Program-made: the position numbers and the translations under genes
Shown: positions 10,854 to 20,200 of the stretch, piece after piece
How positions within the stretch are numbered: position 1 is the first letter of the stretch
How the letters are laid out: each line of letters starts with the position of its first letter
NCBI GenBank assembly: GCA_030549335.1
Contig: JAUKPH010000023.1
Location: 3,987,501 to 4,051,500, forward strand
From: Pontederia crassipes
Taxonomy: Eukaryota; Streptophyta; Magnoliopsida; Commelinales; Pontederiaceae
Direction: 5' to 3'
Length of the DNA: 64,000 bases
The notes under the pieces: model-generated
Told to the model about the DNA's origin: nothing
Seen by the model: the letters and a program-made list of their open reading frames with translations, nothing else
The model's database searches: none

Positions 10854-10990
10854 AACAACAACAACAACAAAGCCTTATCCCACTAGGTGGGGTCGGCTAC
10901 ATGGATCATACGACGACATTCCGCTCTATTAGTAACCAAGCCTTTCGGTATATTATTCACCAATAGATCTTGCTCTATTAGTTCGCCATC
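10854..10990 (-). mobile_element. Au-like SINE fragment, antisense
   Basis: A 137-bp insertion interrupts unit 3 of the local repeat between CTTGAAGATC and GTTGCCATTAAATTAAG, which are adjacent in unit 1 (about 10,045). It begins with (AAC)n and continues AAAGCCTTATCCCACTAGG, then GGGGTCGGCTACATGGATC. On the minus strand this is the 3' end of the plant Au SINE family, which ends in TTG repeats. The tRNA-like 5' half is not recognisable. A clear target-site duplication is not visible; only ATC is shared. Confidence 0.75.
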
Positions 10991-11476
10991 GTTGCCATTA
11001 AATTAAGAAGGCGTTAGTTTCGTATTAAGACGAAGTGGTTGGTTACACAATCTAAAGTTTATTGTTGTATACTCAAACAGACTTGATCAGACACTCTTTC
11101 GCCTAATCGGTACACAAGGCTCCGCCGCTCAAGGTTTCCCCATAACATGTGCATGCACACAAATGTCCCGTGCACACATGCGCACGCGCAAGTATCACAA
11201 AGATGATCCGGAGCAGTGGAGCCTCATGTGACAACTAAGCTAAGGGGTAGCATAAACAAACCATTTTGTATGCAACGAAAGTGTTGTTTGAGTCATACTC
11301 AAATTGTGGTTGCATACTCAAACAGACTTGCCTAGACTCTTCTTCGCCTAATTGACGCACAAGGCTGCCACGCTGAAGGTCCCCTTGTAACACGTGCATG
11401 CACACATGTGCATACACAGTATCTCACGGGTAATCATGTGCAATAGGGCTTCGTGCGGCAACAAAGCTAAGGGGAC

Positions 11477-12153
11477 GCCTAAGTTACTGAGACCTTTTAT
11501 CTTGAAGAGGATGCAAGTAACATTTAACTGAAGGTTTTTGGTCTTAATTGCATCTAAAATTCACAATGACAAAAGAGTCATGACCATCAAATAAATAAAC
11601 ATGTCAGCAACAAGAAAACAAAAATTTAATCTATTAGTTCAGTTTTGAAATGATGTATCCTTCAACACAATTTAAAGAAATCAAAGAAGTAATAAGTAAA
11701 TCAGTTGGCATATCAACAAAGAAATACCTAAACTGGATTTGAAACAGGAACAAGGCAAAATAATTTGCAATATAAAACAGAAAAAAAATGCAATAGTAGA
11801 ACCATAAAGAACAAAAAAATACAGAGAAATACATAAATGAACAGTTAAAAGAATAACTTAACTCAAACTATGTAAATTTCATTGAAGAAAAGAAACTGAT
11901 ATTACTTCGTTAGCCTCTTCGCCCATGTTGAATCCATATCATCATCTTTAGACAGGACGACCTTTGAAGATGCAAGGCAGCAGTTATCATTGTCAAGCAA
12001 AAAGACATGAAGATTGTTATGAAGCACTCACAACAAGCTAAACAGTAGAATATGACAAATACTGTAGCATATAAGGATTCCATGATCAACAAATAAGAAT
12101 TTGGATGATTTATATGATATTAAAGAAAGAAATTAGTGAGTGAAATCTTATAC
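11477..12153. other. AT-rich stretch, possible unassigned minus-strand exon near 11,960-11,900
   Basis: Mostly AT-rich DNA with long A runs and no recognised element. On the minus strand near 11,960-11,900 one frame reads SKDDDMDSTWAKRLTK followed by a stop. It is acidic and polar enough to be a real terminal exon, and it lies downstream of the histone deacetylase exons in the same orientation. I cannot match it to the histone deacetylase C-terminus, so it may be a separate relic or chance. Confidence 0.3.
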
Positions 12154-12864
12154 CCATGAACAGAGACACACGAGAGTCTGTAAAAAAAATTCTGGGTGTC
12201 ATTGCCATGATGAACATCCCAATCCACAGTGAAGATTTCTTCATGCCCAGCTCTGGCTGCAACAAGACAAGAACAATATCTACCTATTTAGGAGAGGCCA
12301 AAAGGTAATGGAGATAGGAAACTATGAAAACCAATTATACCTTCTCATTCAAGAGAAAACTTGCTGCAACTGTCACATTGTTGAAGAGACAAAATACCAT
12401 AACTTCATTAGGATAGTGCCCAGGAGGCCTAACAATAGCAATTCCAGAGGTAAGATGCCCTCTAGAGACCCTCTCAACAACCTTACTGAGTAATTCAATA
12501 ACATGCTACTGTGATTGCAGAGGGTAAACTGAAAATTAAAAGAAGTTATTCAAACATAAGAAAAACATGAGTTCTAGTGATCCAATAAAAATATGTGAAC
12601 AAAAATTGAATTAAAATAAGCAAAAAATAAATAGATAACATCTTGATAGTTTACATTAATTACTGATCCAGCTGCTAGCCAAGCAGATTCAGTTGAAGTG
12701 TTGAACCATTGTTGCTGTATATTGCATTGAACCTTAAGGCAATCTTTTGATGACGAGAATCAAACTCTTTCGAGCTAATATTACTGATCAATTGGATGTG
12801 ATTCTTGGTATGAACTAACATCAAATGCTTTTCCTCAGCTTCCTTAGCAGTCAAAACTATGCAT
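12154..12864 (-). pseudogene. Class II histone deacetylase pseudogene (three exons of the catalytic domain)
   Basis: Class II histone deacetylases remove acetyl groups from lysine using a zinc-bound His/Asp centre. Three minus-strand exons with splice-like borders match the catalytic domain. Exon a, 12,864-12,655, encodes TAKEAEEKHLMLVHTKNHIQ and FNAIYSNNGS, then after a frame change AWLAAGSVIN. Exon b, 12,485-12,341, encodes ERVSRG, SGIAIVRPPGH and FCLFNNVTVAASFLLNEK before a GTATAA donor. Exon c, 12,256-12,154, encodes PELGMKK, then after a 1-bp loss IFTVDWDVHHGNDTQ and SVH. In exon b the usual GHHAE…MGF reads GHYPNEVMVF, so one of the paired active-site histidines and two residues are lost. 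The domain's later part (SAGFDA, LEGGY) and the N-terminus are not found. Plant HDA5/HDA18-type proteins are the closest I can name from memory. Frameshifts plus missing exons make this a pseudogene fragment, probably moved here with neighbouring introns. Confidence 0.85.
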
Positions 12865-12993
12865 CTGAAGGTAGAAGAAAATATGATGTACATCAAAGAC
12901 AAAATCCTTTGAAAGACGCTTCACATAACTATATGGAACAAAAGCACAGCAGGTTGCAGTTTTATCAAACAATAGATAAACATGAGTATGAAC

Positions 12994-13168
12994 TCATTTG
13001 ATGGAGAATAGTGACCTCTTACATATAAAGGTCATATGGACCGTAGCTAGCTCTTATTTGCCATAAAAATAAAGCTACATTCTTATTTTCCACTTCAATA
13101 TTGAAAAAATAAGAGCTACAGACCATATGACCTTTATATGTAAGAGGTCACCATACTCCATCAAATGA
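12994..13168. mobile_element. 175-bp fold-back element (MITE-like inverted repeat)
   Basis: The left arm begins TCATTTGATGGAG (12,994) and contains GACCTCTTACATATAAAGG (13,013-13,031). The right arm is its reverse complement and ends CTCCATCAAATGA (13,168). The central 29 bases of each arm (13,011-13,039 and 13,123-13,151) pair perfectly, and weaker pairing continues inward through GTAGCT(AGCT)CTTATTT. The DNA or RNA strand could fold into a hairpin with arms of about 65 bp. No transposase, and no clear target-site duplication, so the class is unknown. Confidence 0.75.
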
Positions 13169-13171
13169 AGC

Positions 13172-13790
13172 TGACCTTTATATGCAGCTTTATTTTTGTA
13201 CAGACAAATACCATAGCTGTCCCTTAGCTATCCATCCCATGCAGAAATGTTTGCTATGTGACAGATGATTCCACTTCTTATTTGCTTATATTTTGTTAGA
13301 CATGTTCAGCGATCTTAGAACCTATTATGAGCGTGTATGGTTGACACAAATCCACATATTTTTCAATTAATGAACAGCACAAAGTGTTGGTTGTTGGTGT
13401 ATATTAATAACAAATTTCCAGGACATCAATTTGGAGTTGTGCTAAATATATATTACCACAATACTCTAAAGATTGCAGGCAACGTGATCCGATCCTTCTG
13501 ACAGTATTTATTTCTGTCCATCCCCATGCCATCCTGTTTCAGTTCCTTATTCAAATTGTGTTGATTGTTCATGATGAACCCCCTTAGACTATCAAAATAC
13601 AGGCGACTAAACTTTTGTTCATCACTCAATCTTGAAATACTTTCAGACATGGTTATAACTTTTGTGCACAAAACACTGCAGAATTTTGTCAAAATGCTGC
13701 TCCAGAGCAATCAAGTTCTCTTACTATTAAATATATAGTTGAACTAAACACAACCCAAATATAAGTTAGAAGTAAACTTTTTTTTTTCCC
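13172..13790. other. Non-coding stretch with one unassigned open frame
   Basis: AT-rich DNA. A minus-strand open frame of 85 codons (13,710-13,453) reads SESISRLSDEQKFSRLYFDS and continues with a charged stretch. Its composition could be protein-like, but I recognise no family and see no conserved partner exon. It lies upstream of the histone deacetylase exons on the same strand, yet does not resemble the N-terminus of that family. Confidence 0.3.
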
Positions 13791-14079
13791 GTCTTTGCTT
13801 CAGTCGGTTGTGCATCCATGGAAGATTCTTTATACGTCTCAAATAGCAGAACAAAAACAAGAAAAGCTTGTTTCAGCAAAAACTGTTCTCCATCAATTTA
13901 CAAACTATTTTCTAAAAAAAGATCAACTTACAAACTCATCGAAATCCATCTTCTTGCAAACCCATCCAAGAAAATTGCAAAAGGGGGAGAGCGAAATTTG
14001 CAAGAAGTCTTTTTTTTAAGGAGAAAAGGATGCCCACCAAAGCAAGAATCCGAAGTCTTGTGTAAACTAAGAATGCAAT

Positions 14080-14515
14080 CCAAACACGAGTACGGGAAGA
14101 AGGGATCGGAGAAGGAACCTATTGAAGAGCTCGGTGATGGAACCCTTCCTCTTGGCCGCACTCACAGTTGCATCGGCGACCGCCGCCAGCGTCGCACTCG
14201 TATTTGCAATGGTGACCGCCGCCGGCATCGCTGTCGTTGGAGACGCTGCGGCGTCGGACTCCATTAAAAAAAAGCAAAAAAGAGCTCAAGAAGAGGTAGG
14301 AGTAGGGGACAAAAGGAGCAGGAATAAGGGAAGAAGGGATCGGCCAAGGAACCAATTCCTCGGTGATGCAGCCCTTCCTCTTCGCCGCCGGCGTCGCATT
14401 CGGTAGCTGCATCGGCGACCGTCGCCGGCGTCGCACGCCGTAGCTGCATCGGCGACCGCCTCCGGCTTCGCTGTCGTCGGAGCCGCTGCGCAGACTCGCT
14501 CAAGAAGCTTCAAGA
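14080..14515. repeat. GC-rich degenerate repeat and internal duplication
   Basis: Two related blocks (about 14,090-14,260 and 14,320-14,505) share GGGAAGAAGGGATCGG, a CTCGGTGATG(G/C)A box, CCCTTCCTCTT(G/C)GCCGC, and then units of GCATCGGCGACCG(C/T)C(G/T)CCGGC(G/T)TCGC. GCATCGGCGACCG occurs three times (about 14,171, 14,410 and 14,447). Open frames of 65-149 codons on both strands here encode Ala/Asp/Arg repeats forced by the composition, and I do not call them genes. A CTC/TCC-rich arm gives the minus strand protein-like frames that differ between copies. Confidence 0.6.
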
Positions 14516-14763
14516 AACGTCAAAACCCCTCTTTTTTTGTTGTTAATAATTTGTTTCGTAAATGTATAGGGACTTCCATACAACGGTAACACCCCATTTT
14601 GATTTTTCATATTTATTTTATAGTAATAAGTATACTTATAATAATTTAATTTGATAATTTGTTGATTCAAATACACCAAATATCCTCCCAGTTTGACTTT
14701 TAAAATCCTCCAACTTTAGTTTATAACATAAATATCTTTTAACTCGTTGCACGGAATGTTCGA

Positions 14764-15593
14764 TCTCCATTTTCCGTTGGGCCCACATAGCATATTCCCT
14801 TTCCTCCACGTGAGCATTTAAATGACATGACATCATTAAAAAATAAAATAATATTCTCTCTCCTCTATGTTCACCGTGCGTTGGCACCCTTTCCTACACT
14901 AGCGCATGCAAGGAAAGGTCGAGAGGGGCGTCGACAAAGATTGCACAAGGGGCGAACCCTTGCGACCTTCGTACGTCGACGAACGTCGCATAAGGGGCGA
15001 AACACCCCTCGTCCGTCGCGCGTCGGCGAAGGTCGCACGGGAGGCGCCCCCTACAACCTTCGCTGGCGGGGGGATTCCCCCCCCCCACCCCACCCCTTCC
15101 CCTTTGACCTTCGCCGACACGAGAGGGGGGAGGTCGCCTCCTATGCGACCTTCGTGTGTCGAGAGAGGAGTTTTGCTCCGTTTGTGATTTTCATCGGCAC
15201 GCGAAGGTCGAAGGGGGGCGCCCCACATGCGACCTTCGTCAACATGCGAAAGTGGGGGGTTCATCCCCTTGTGCGAAGGTCGCTGGGAGGGAGTTCATGC
15301 GTGTGAAGGTTGTAGGGGGGTCGCCCCCCATTTGCTTTTCACCGCCGAAGTTGTTGGGGAGGGGTTCGCCCCTTGCGACCTACGTCGGTGTAGGGGGTTT
15401 TCGCCCCCCCCCCCCCCCCCACCCTCCACCTCGATTTCTGGTCGTCACTCTCCTTGGTGTCGACACATGGGAGGAGAGAGAATTTCTTTTAGTTATTATT
15501 TTATTTTTTTTAATATGTCAATCAGACGATTGTTTATGTGGAGGAGAGAGAAAATGACTAAGTGGATGCCACGTAAACTAAGAAATCGGGAGA
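14764..15593. mobile_element. Probable long-TIR element enclosing GC-rich CGACCTTCG repeats
   Basis: The flanks of the GC-rich core are inverted copies of each other. On the left, CCTCCACGTGAGC (about 14,802), ATTAAAAAATAAAATAAT (about 14,835) and ATTCTCTCTCCTC (about 14,853). On the right, GAGGAGAGAGAAT (about 15,471), ATTATTTTATTTTTTTTAAT (about 15,496) and GTTTATGTGGAGG (about 15,532). Weaker pairing reaches TCTCC at 14,764 and GGGAGA at 15,588. That gives degenerate terminal repeats of roughly 110-130 bp, as in Mutator-like or long-TIR MITE elements. No transposase and no identified target-site duplication. The class is an inference. Confidence 0.45.
14930..15430. repeat. GC-rich block of inverted GCGACCTTCG / CGAAGGTCGC motifs
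   Basis: GACCTTCG occurs at about 14,960, 15,109, 15,148 and 15,232, and CGAAGGTC at about 15,028, 15,203 and 15,283, with one-base variants between. They are interleaved with short GGGGCG…CGCCCC stems and G or C runs, including 17 C at 15,404-15,420. Every local open frame of 64-159 codons on both strands is Arg/Pro/Gly-rich because of this composition. The motif can pair with itself in either orientation, so the block is full of potential hairpins. Confidence 0.65.
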
Positions 15594-15611
15594 CGGTTGA
15601 TTGTAGGGTGA

Positions 15612-16262
15612 AGTGGCTCGGGTATTAGCCAATCGATTCCGGGAAGTGTTCCCCGACCTCATCCACCCTACTTAGTCGGCTTTCATCGATGGTCGATCCA
15701 TCACCGGCAAGTACACTATTGGCCTATGAGATCTTCGCACATTAGAGATGGAGCAGCTATTGTGCCTTCCTTTGAAAGGTCGATTTTATTCTCTCTCATA
15801 GTTCTTCCTGTGGCACTCTTTGTAGGTTAGAGGCTTCTCTATGACTTGAATTGCTTAGATGAAGCAGTGCATCACTACTGCTTAATTCTCGATCCTAATC
15901 AATGGGTCGATGGCGAGGGCTGGGTGTAGCCACAACGAGGAGTTCATCAAGGGTGCCCCTCACGCCCATCTGTTGATGACTCGCCAGATGTACTTAGGAG
16001 GCTTGTCGAGCTAGCCTCTTCGGCGGTTTCACCTTTGCTGAAGTATGTGGATGACACAATCCTCTTCATGGAGGGATATGCCAGACAGATGGCCATATTA
16101 ATGGAGCTCTTCGACGCATCAGGGGACTTGAGATCAAACATGTCAAATCATCTTTCATCCCCTTTGGCATGATGACAAATGATGCTTTCTGTTGTGCAGC
16201 TGAGCTACGCACCCCAATTGGCGTCATGCTCATCACTTATTTAGGCTTTCCTCATTTGGACT
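15612..16262 (+). pseudogene. LINE reverse transcriptase fragment, plus strand
   Basis: From 15,616 the plus strand reads ARVLANRFREVFPDLIHPT, stop, SAFIDGRSITGKYTI, stop. It is closely parallel to the LINE at the window start (RVLANRFREVLPDFIHPAQ, LAFIHGRSITDSYSI), with CAG to TAG as the first stop. At 16,041-16,067 it reads KYVDDTILF, where the family has YADDT. Near 16,150-16,260 it reads SSFIPFGMM, CAAELRTPIG and ITYLGFP. The catalytic aspartates are still encoded, but stops and frameshifts break the frame throughout. Both ends are truncated; I see no poly-A or target-site duplication. It is a relative of the first LINE in the opposite orientation. Confidence 0.88.
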
Positions 16263-17257
16263 GATGCATGTTCATTTTTACATATTAATTTTCACTTTAA
16301 AAAGTTAAAATTGAATAAAGCATGCAACAATTTTTTGATATTTTTAATGAGAAAATTTTATTTTTTTTAAATTATATGATATCGGATTTGCTTGTCAGAG
16401 GAGAAAACGGCTAGCGTCTATAGACACGAACCGTGTTTAGCGAAGCCGTATCAACCAAATCATGAACCCTAGGAATTCTGGCACCGTTGAACAACACAGA
16501 CCGTGTCTAACGTAAATTATGTAAAGAACTCTAGCTAGCGAACGCCATGATTATAGAAGACATCACGACCTGTGTCATTTATTACACGGTCCATGTTAGT
16601 TATATCATTAGATTTGTCGCGTCGAGATGGAGGTCATGTAACCAGAGCATTAATCAACACAATCTGTGTCATTAATGACACAGACGGTCCGTGTTGATTT
16701 TCAAACTTTTGGGTAAACCATACTAAGGCATCCAATATTGAAAGAAGAACATCCACTTGTCAATGAAAAGGGAGAATGTTGTGGCTACTTTGCTTAGAGT
16801 GCATTTGGAGTTTTAGAATTTTATTTTTTTCTCATCTTTTGTATCCTAATCTTTTTATTATGATGTTTAACTCTCCAGCTATGGAATAATTTTATTAGTT
16901 GATTTTTATTTTGTTGAACTCCGCTATTATTTTAAAATAGAAGATCTTTTCTCATATGAATGTTGTGATTTATCTTTAGAATTTAATCATTTTCAACATC
17001 TTATATCTCTACCCTGTCTACTCGATGAGATTTAGAGGGGTGTGAACAAAGACTTAATTGGTTTAGAGGTCTTTGAGATGAATTGATTTATATTATGTTT
17101 TTATTCATAAATATTTGGAGAACGATTTGTTTAAACTTTTTTTCAAATGTTTAATTGATAAAACAAATAGTACATCTGGTTAGAGTAAATAAATTTCTTT
17201 TAAGATTTCATATTTCTTTAAATGAAAATAAAAAATTCTAACTAAACAAATTTCTTT
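16263..17257. other. AT-rich, LTR-like sequence next to the satellite
   Basis: Between 16,420 and 16,700 several short inverted motifs of the type ACACGG…CCGTGT occur (about 16,423, 16,493, 16,583 and 16,657). A purine tract, TGAAAAGGGAGAA (16,764-16,776), is followed by TGTTGTGGCTAC, the arrangement expected of a polypurine tract and 3' LTR start. The remainder to 17,257 is AT-rich and carries no frame. If this is an LTR, its far end was lost or replaced at the satellite border. Low confidence. Confidence 0.3.
16664..16683. repeat. 20-bp perfect palindrome
   Basis: CTGTGTCATTAATGACACAG is its own reverse complement. It is embedded in a weaker inverted repeat, AACACAATCTGTGTC on the left and GACACAGACGGTCCGTGTT on the right. 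Confidence 0.9.
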
Positions 17258-20200
17258 CAACGATAAAGCTCTTGGGAATTAGAGTCTTAGAATAAGGTTC
17301 AAAAATATAAGTTATAGATACATATTACAATCTTTGGGTGTTCTAAGAGGTGATAGATCTTTAGAACTTTAACTTTATTTCAAACCAAAGTTGAATCGTT
17401 ACAATCAATGATAAAGCTTTTGTGGATTCGAGACTGAGAGTAAGGTTCAAAGCTATAAGTTATACATACTTATTACAATCTTTGGGTGTCCTAAGAGGTG
17501 ATTGATTTTTAGAACATTAACTCTATTTCAAACTGAAGTTGAACCATTACAATCAATGATAAAGTTCTTTGGGATTAGAGTCCTAGAGTATGGTTCAAAG
17601 CTATAAGTTATAGATACTTACTACAACCTTTGGGTGTTCTAAGAGGTGATAGATTTTTAGAACTTTAACTCTATATCGAACCAAAGTTGAACTGTTACAA
17701 GCAATGATAAAGCTCTTGGTGATTAGAGTCTTAGAATAAGGTTCAAAGCTATAAGTTATAAATACTTATTACAATATTTGAGTGTCCTAAGAGGTGATAG
17801 ATCTTTAGAATTGTAGCTCTATTTCAAACAAACCGTTACAATCAGTGATAAAGCTCTTGGGGATTAAAGTCTTAGAGTAAGGTTCAAAGCTATAAGTCAT
17901 AGATACTTATTACAACCCTTGTGTGTCCTAAGAGGTGATAGATCTTAAGAACTGTAACTCTATTTCAAATCGAAGGTGAATCGTTACAATCAATGATAAA
18001 GCTCTTTGGCATTAGAGTCTTAGAGTAAGGTTCAAAGCTACAAGTTATATATACTTATTACAACCTTTGAAAGTCCTAAGATGTGATAGATCATTATAAC
18101 TTTAACTCTATATCAAACCGAAGTTGAACCGTTACAATCAATGATAAAGTTCTTGGGGATTAGAGTCTTAGAGTAAGGTTCAAAGCTATAAGTTATAGAT
18201 ACTTACTACATTCTTTCGATGTCCTAAGAGGTGATAGATCTCAAGAACTTTAACTCAATTTCATACCGAAGTTTAACCGTTACAATCCATAATAAAGCTT
18301 TTGGGGATTAGAGTCTTAGAGTAAGGTTCACAACGATAAGTTACAGATACCTATTACAACCTATGGGTGTTCTAAGAGGTGATAGATCTTTAGTCCTTGA
18401 ACTCTATTTCAAATCGAAGTTGAATCGTTACAATCAATGATAAATATCTTGGGCGTTAGAGCCTTAGAGTAAGGTTCAAAGATACAAGTTATATATACTT
18501 ATTACAACCTTTGAAGGTCCTAAGAGGTGATAGATCTTTATAACTCTAACTCTATTTCAAACCGAAGTTGAACCGTTACAATCAATAATAAAGTTCTTGG
18601 GGATTAGAGTCCTAGAGTAAGGTTCAAAGCTATAAGTTATAGATACTTATTAAAACCTTTGGGTGTCCTAAGAGGTGATAAATCTCAAGAACTTTAACTC
18701 AATGTCATACCGAAGTTGAACCATTACAATCGATAAAGCTCTTGGGGATTAGAGTCTTAGATAAGGTTCAAAGTTATAAGTTATAGATACTAGTTACAAC
18801 CTTTGGGTGTCCTAAGAGGTGATAGATCTTTAGCACTTCATATCTATTTCAAATCGAAGTGGAATCGTTACAATCAATGATAAAGCTCTTGGGGATTAGA
18901 GTCTTAGAGTAAGGTTCAAATATATAAGTTATAGATAATTATTACAACTTTTGGGTGTCCTAAGAGGTGATAGATCTTTAAAACTTTAACTCTATTTCAA
19001 ATCAAAGTTGAACCGTTACAATTAATGATAAAGCTCTTGGGGATTACAGTCTTAGTGTAAGGTACAAAGCTATAAGTTATAGATACTTATTACAATCTTT
19101 GGGTGTCCTAAGAGGTGATTGATCTTTAGAATTTTAAATCTATTTCAAACTGAAGTTGAACTGATACAATCAATGATAAAGCTATTGGGGATTAGAGTCC
19201 TAGAGTAAGATTCAAAGCTATAAGTTATAGATACTTATTACAATCTTTGGGTGTGTCCTAAGAGGTGATACATCTTTGGTACTTCAACTCTATTTCAAAC
19301 CGAAGTTGAAGCGTTACAATCAATGATAAAGCTCTTGGGGATTAGAGAGTCTTAGAGTAAGGTTCAAAAATATAAGTTATAGATACTTGTTACAATCTTC
19401 GAGTGTGCTACGAGGTGATAGATCTTTAGAACTTTAATACTATTTCAAACTGAAGTTGAACCGTTACAATCAATGATAAAGCTCTTGGGGATCAGAGTTC
19501 TGGAGTAAAGTTCAAAGCTATAAGTTATAGATACTTATTACAACCTTTGTGTGTTCTAAGAGGTGATAGATCTTTAGTACTTCAACTCTATTTCAAACCG
19601 AAGTTGAAGCTTTACAATCAATGATAAATATCTTAGGGATTAGAGACTTAGAGCAAGGTACAAAGCTATAAGTTAAAGATACTTATTACATTCTTTGGGT
19701 GTCCTAAGCGGCGATAGATCTTAAGAACTTTAACTCTATTTCAAACCGAAGTTGAACCATTACAATCAATGATAAAGCCTTTGAGAATTAGAGTCCTAGA
19801 GTAAGGTTTAAAGTTATAAGTTATAAATAGTTATTACATTTTTTGGGTGTCCTAAGAGGTGATAGATCTTAAGAACTTTAACTCTATTTCAAATCGAAGT
19901 TGAACTGTTACAATCAATGATAAAGCTCTTGGAGATTAGAGTCTTAGAGTAAGGTTCGAAGCAATAAGTTATAGATACTTATTATTACAATCTTTGGGTG
20001 TTCTAAGAGGTGATAGATCTTTAGAACTTTAACTCTATTTCAAAATGAAGTTGAACCATTATAATCAATGATAAAGCTCTTGGGGATTAGAATCCTATAG
20101 TATGGTTCAAAGCTATAAGTTATGGATACTTATTACAACCTTTGGGTGTCCTAAGAGGTGATAGATCTTTAGAATTTTAACTCTATTTCAAACCGAAGTT

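Larger units (their letters stand above)
7261..11476. repeat. Local tandem repeat, unit about 475 bp, interrupted by three insertions
   Basis: Using ACAATCTGAAG as the unit start: unit 1 is 7,391-7,410 plus 9,002-9,165 plus 9,815-10,107, which is 477 bp once the LINE and hAT insertions and one copy of each duplication are removed. Unit 2 is 10,108-10,436 (329 bp, internally deleted). Unit 3 is 10,437-11,046 (473 bp without the SINE). Unit 4 is 11,047-11,288 and is followed by a partial unit to about 11,476. The end of an earlier, more diverged unit is seen at 7,261-7,390. Shared landmarks are CATACTCAAACAGACTTGAT, GGAGCAGTGGAGC, ACAACTAAGCTAAGGGG and GTGTGGGATGGCTTGCCC. No open frame is conserved between units, so it does not look like a gene array. 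Confidence 0.85.

Noticed and set aside
14827..15628. Open frames of 93-159 codons on both strands
   Set aside because: All are Arg/Pro/Gly-rich by-products of the GACCTTCG repeat block and change identity between frames.
15947..16141. Minus-strand 64-codon open frame
   Set aside because: It is antisense to the LINE reverse transcriptase fragment and has no features of its own.
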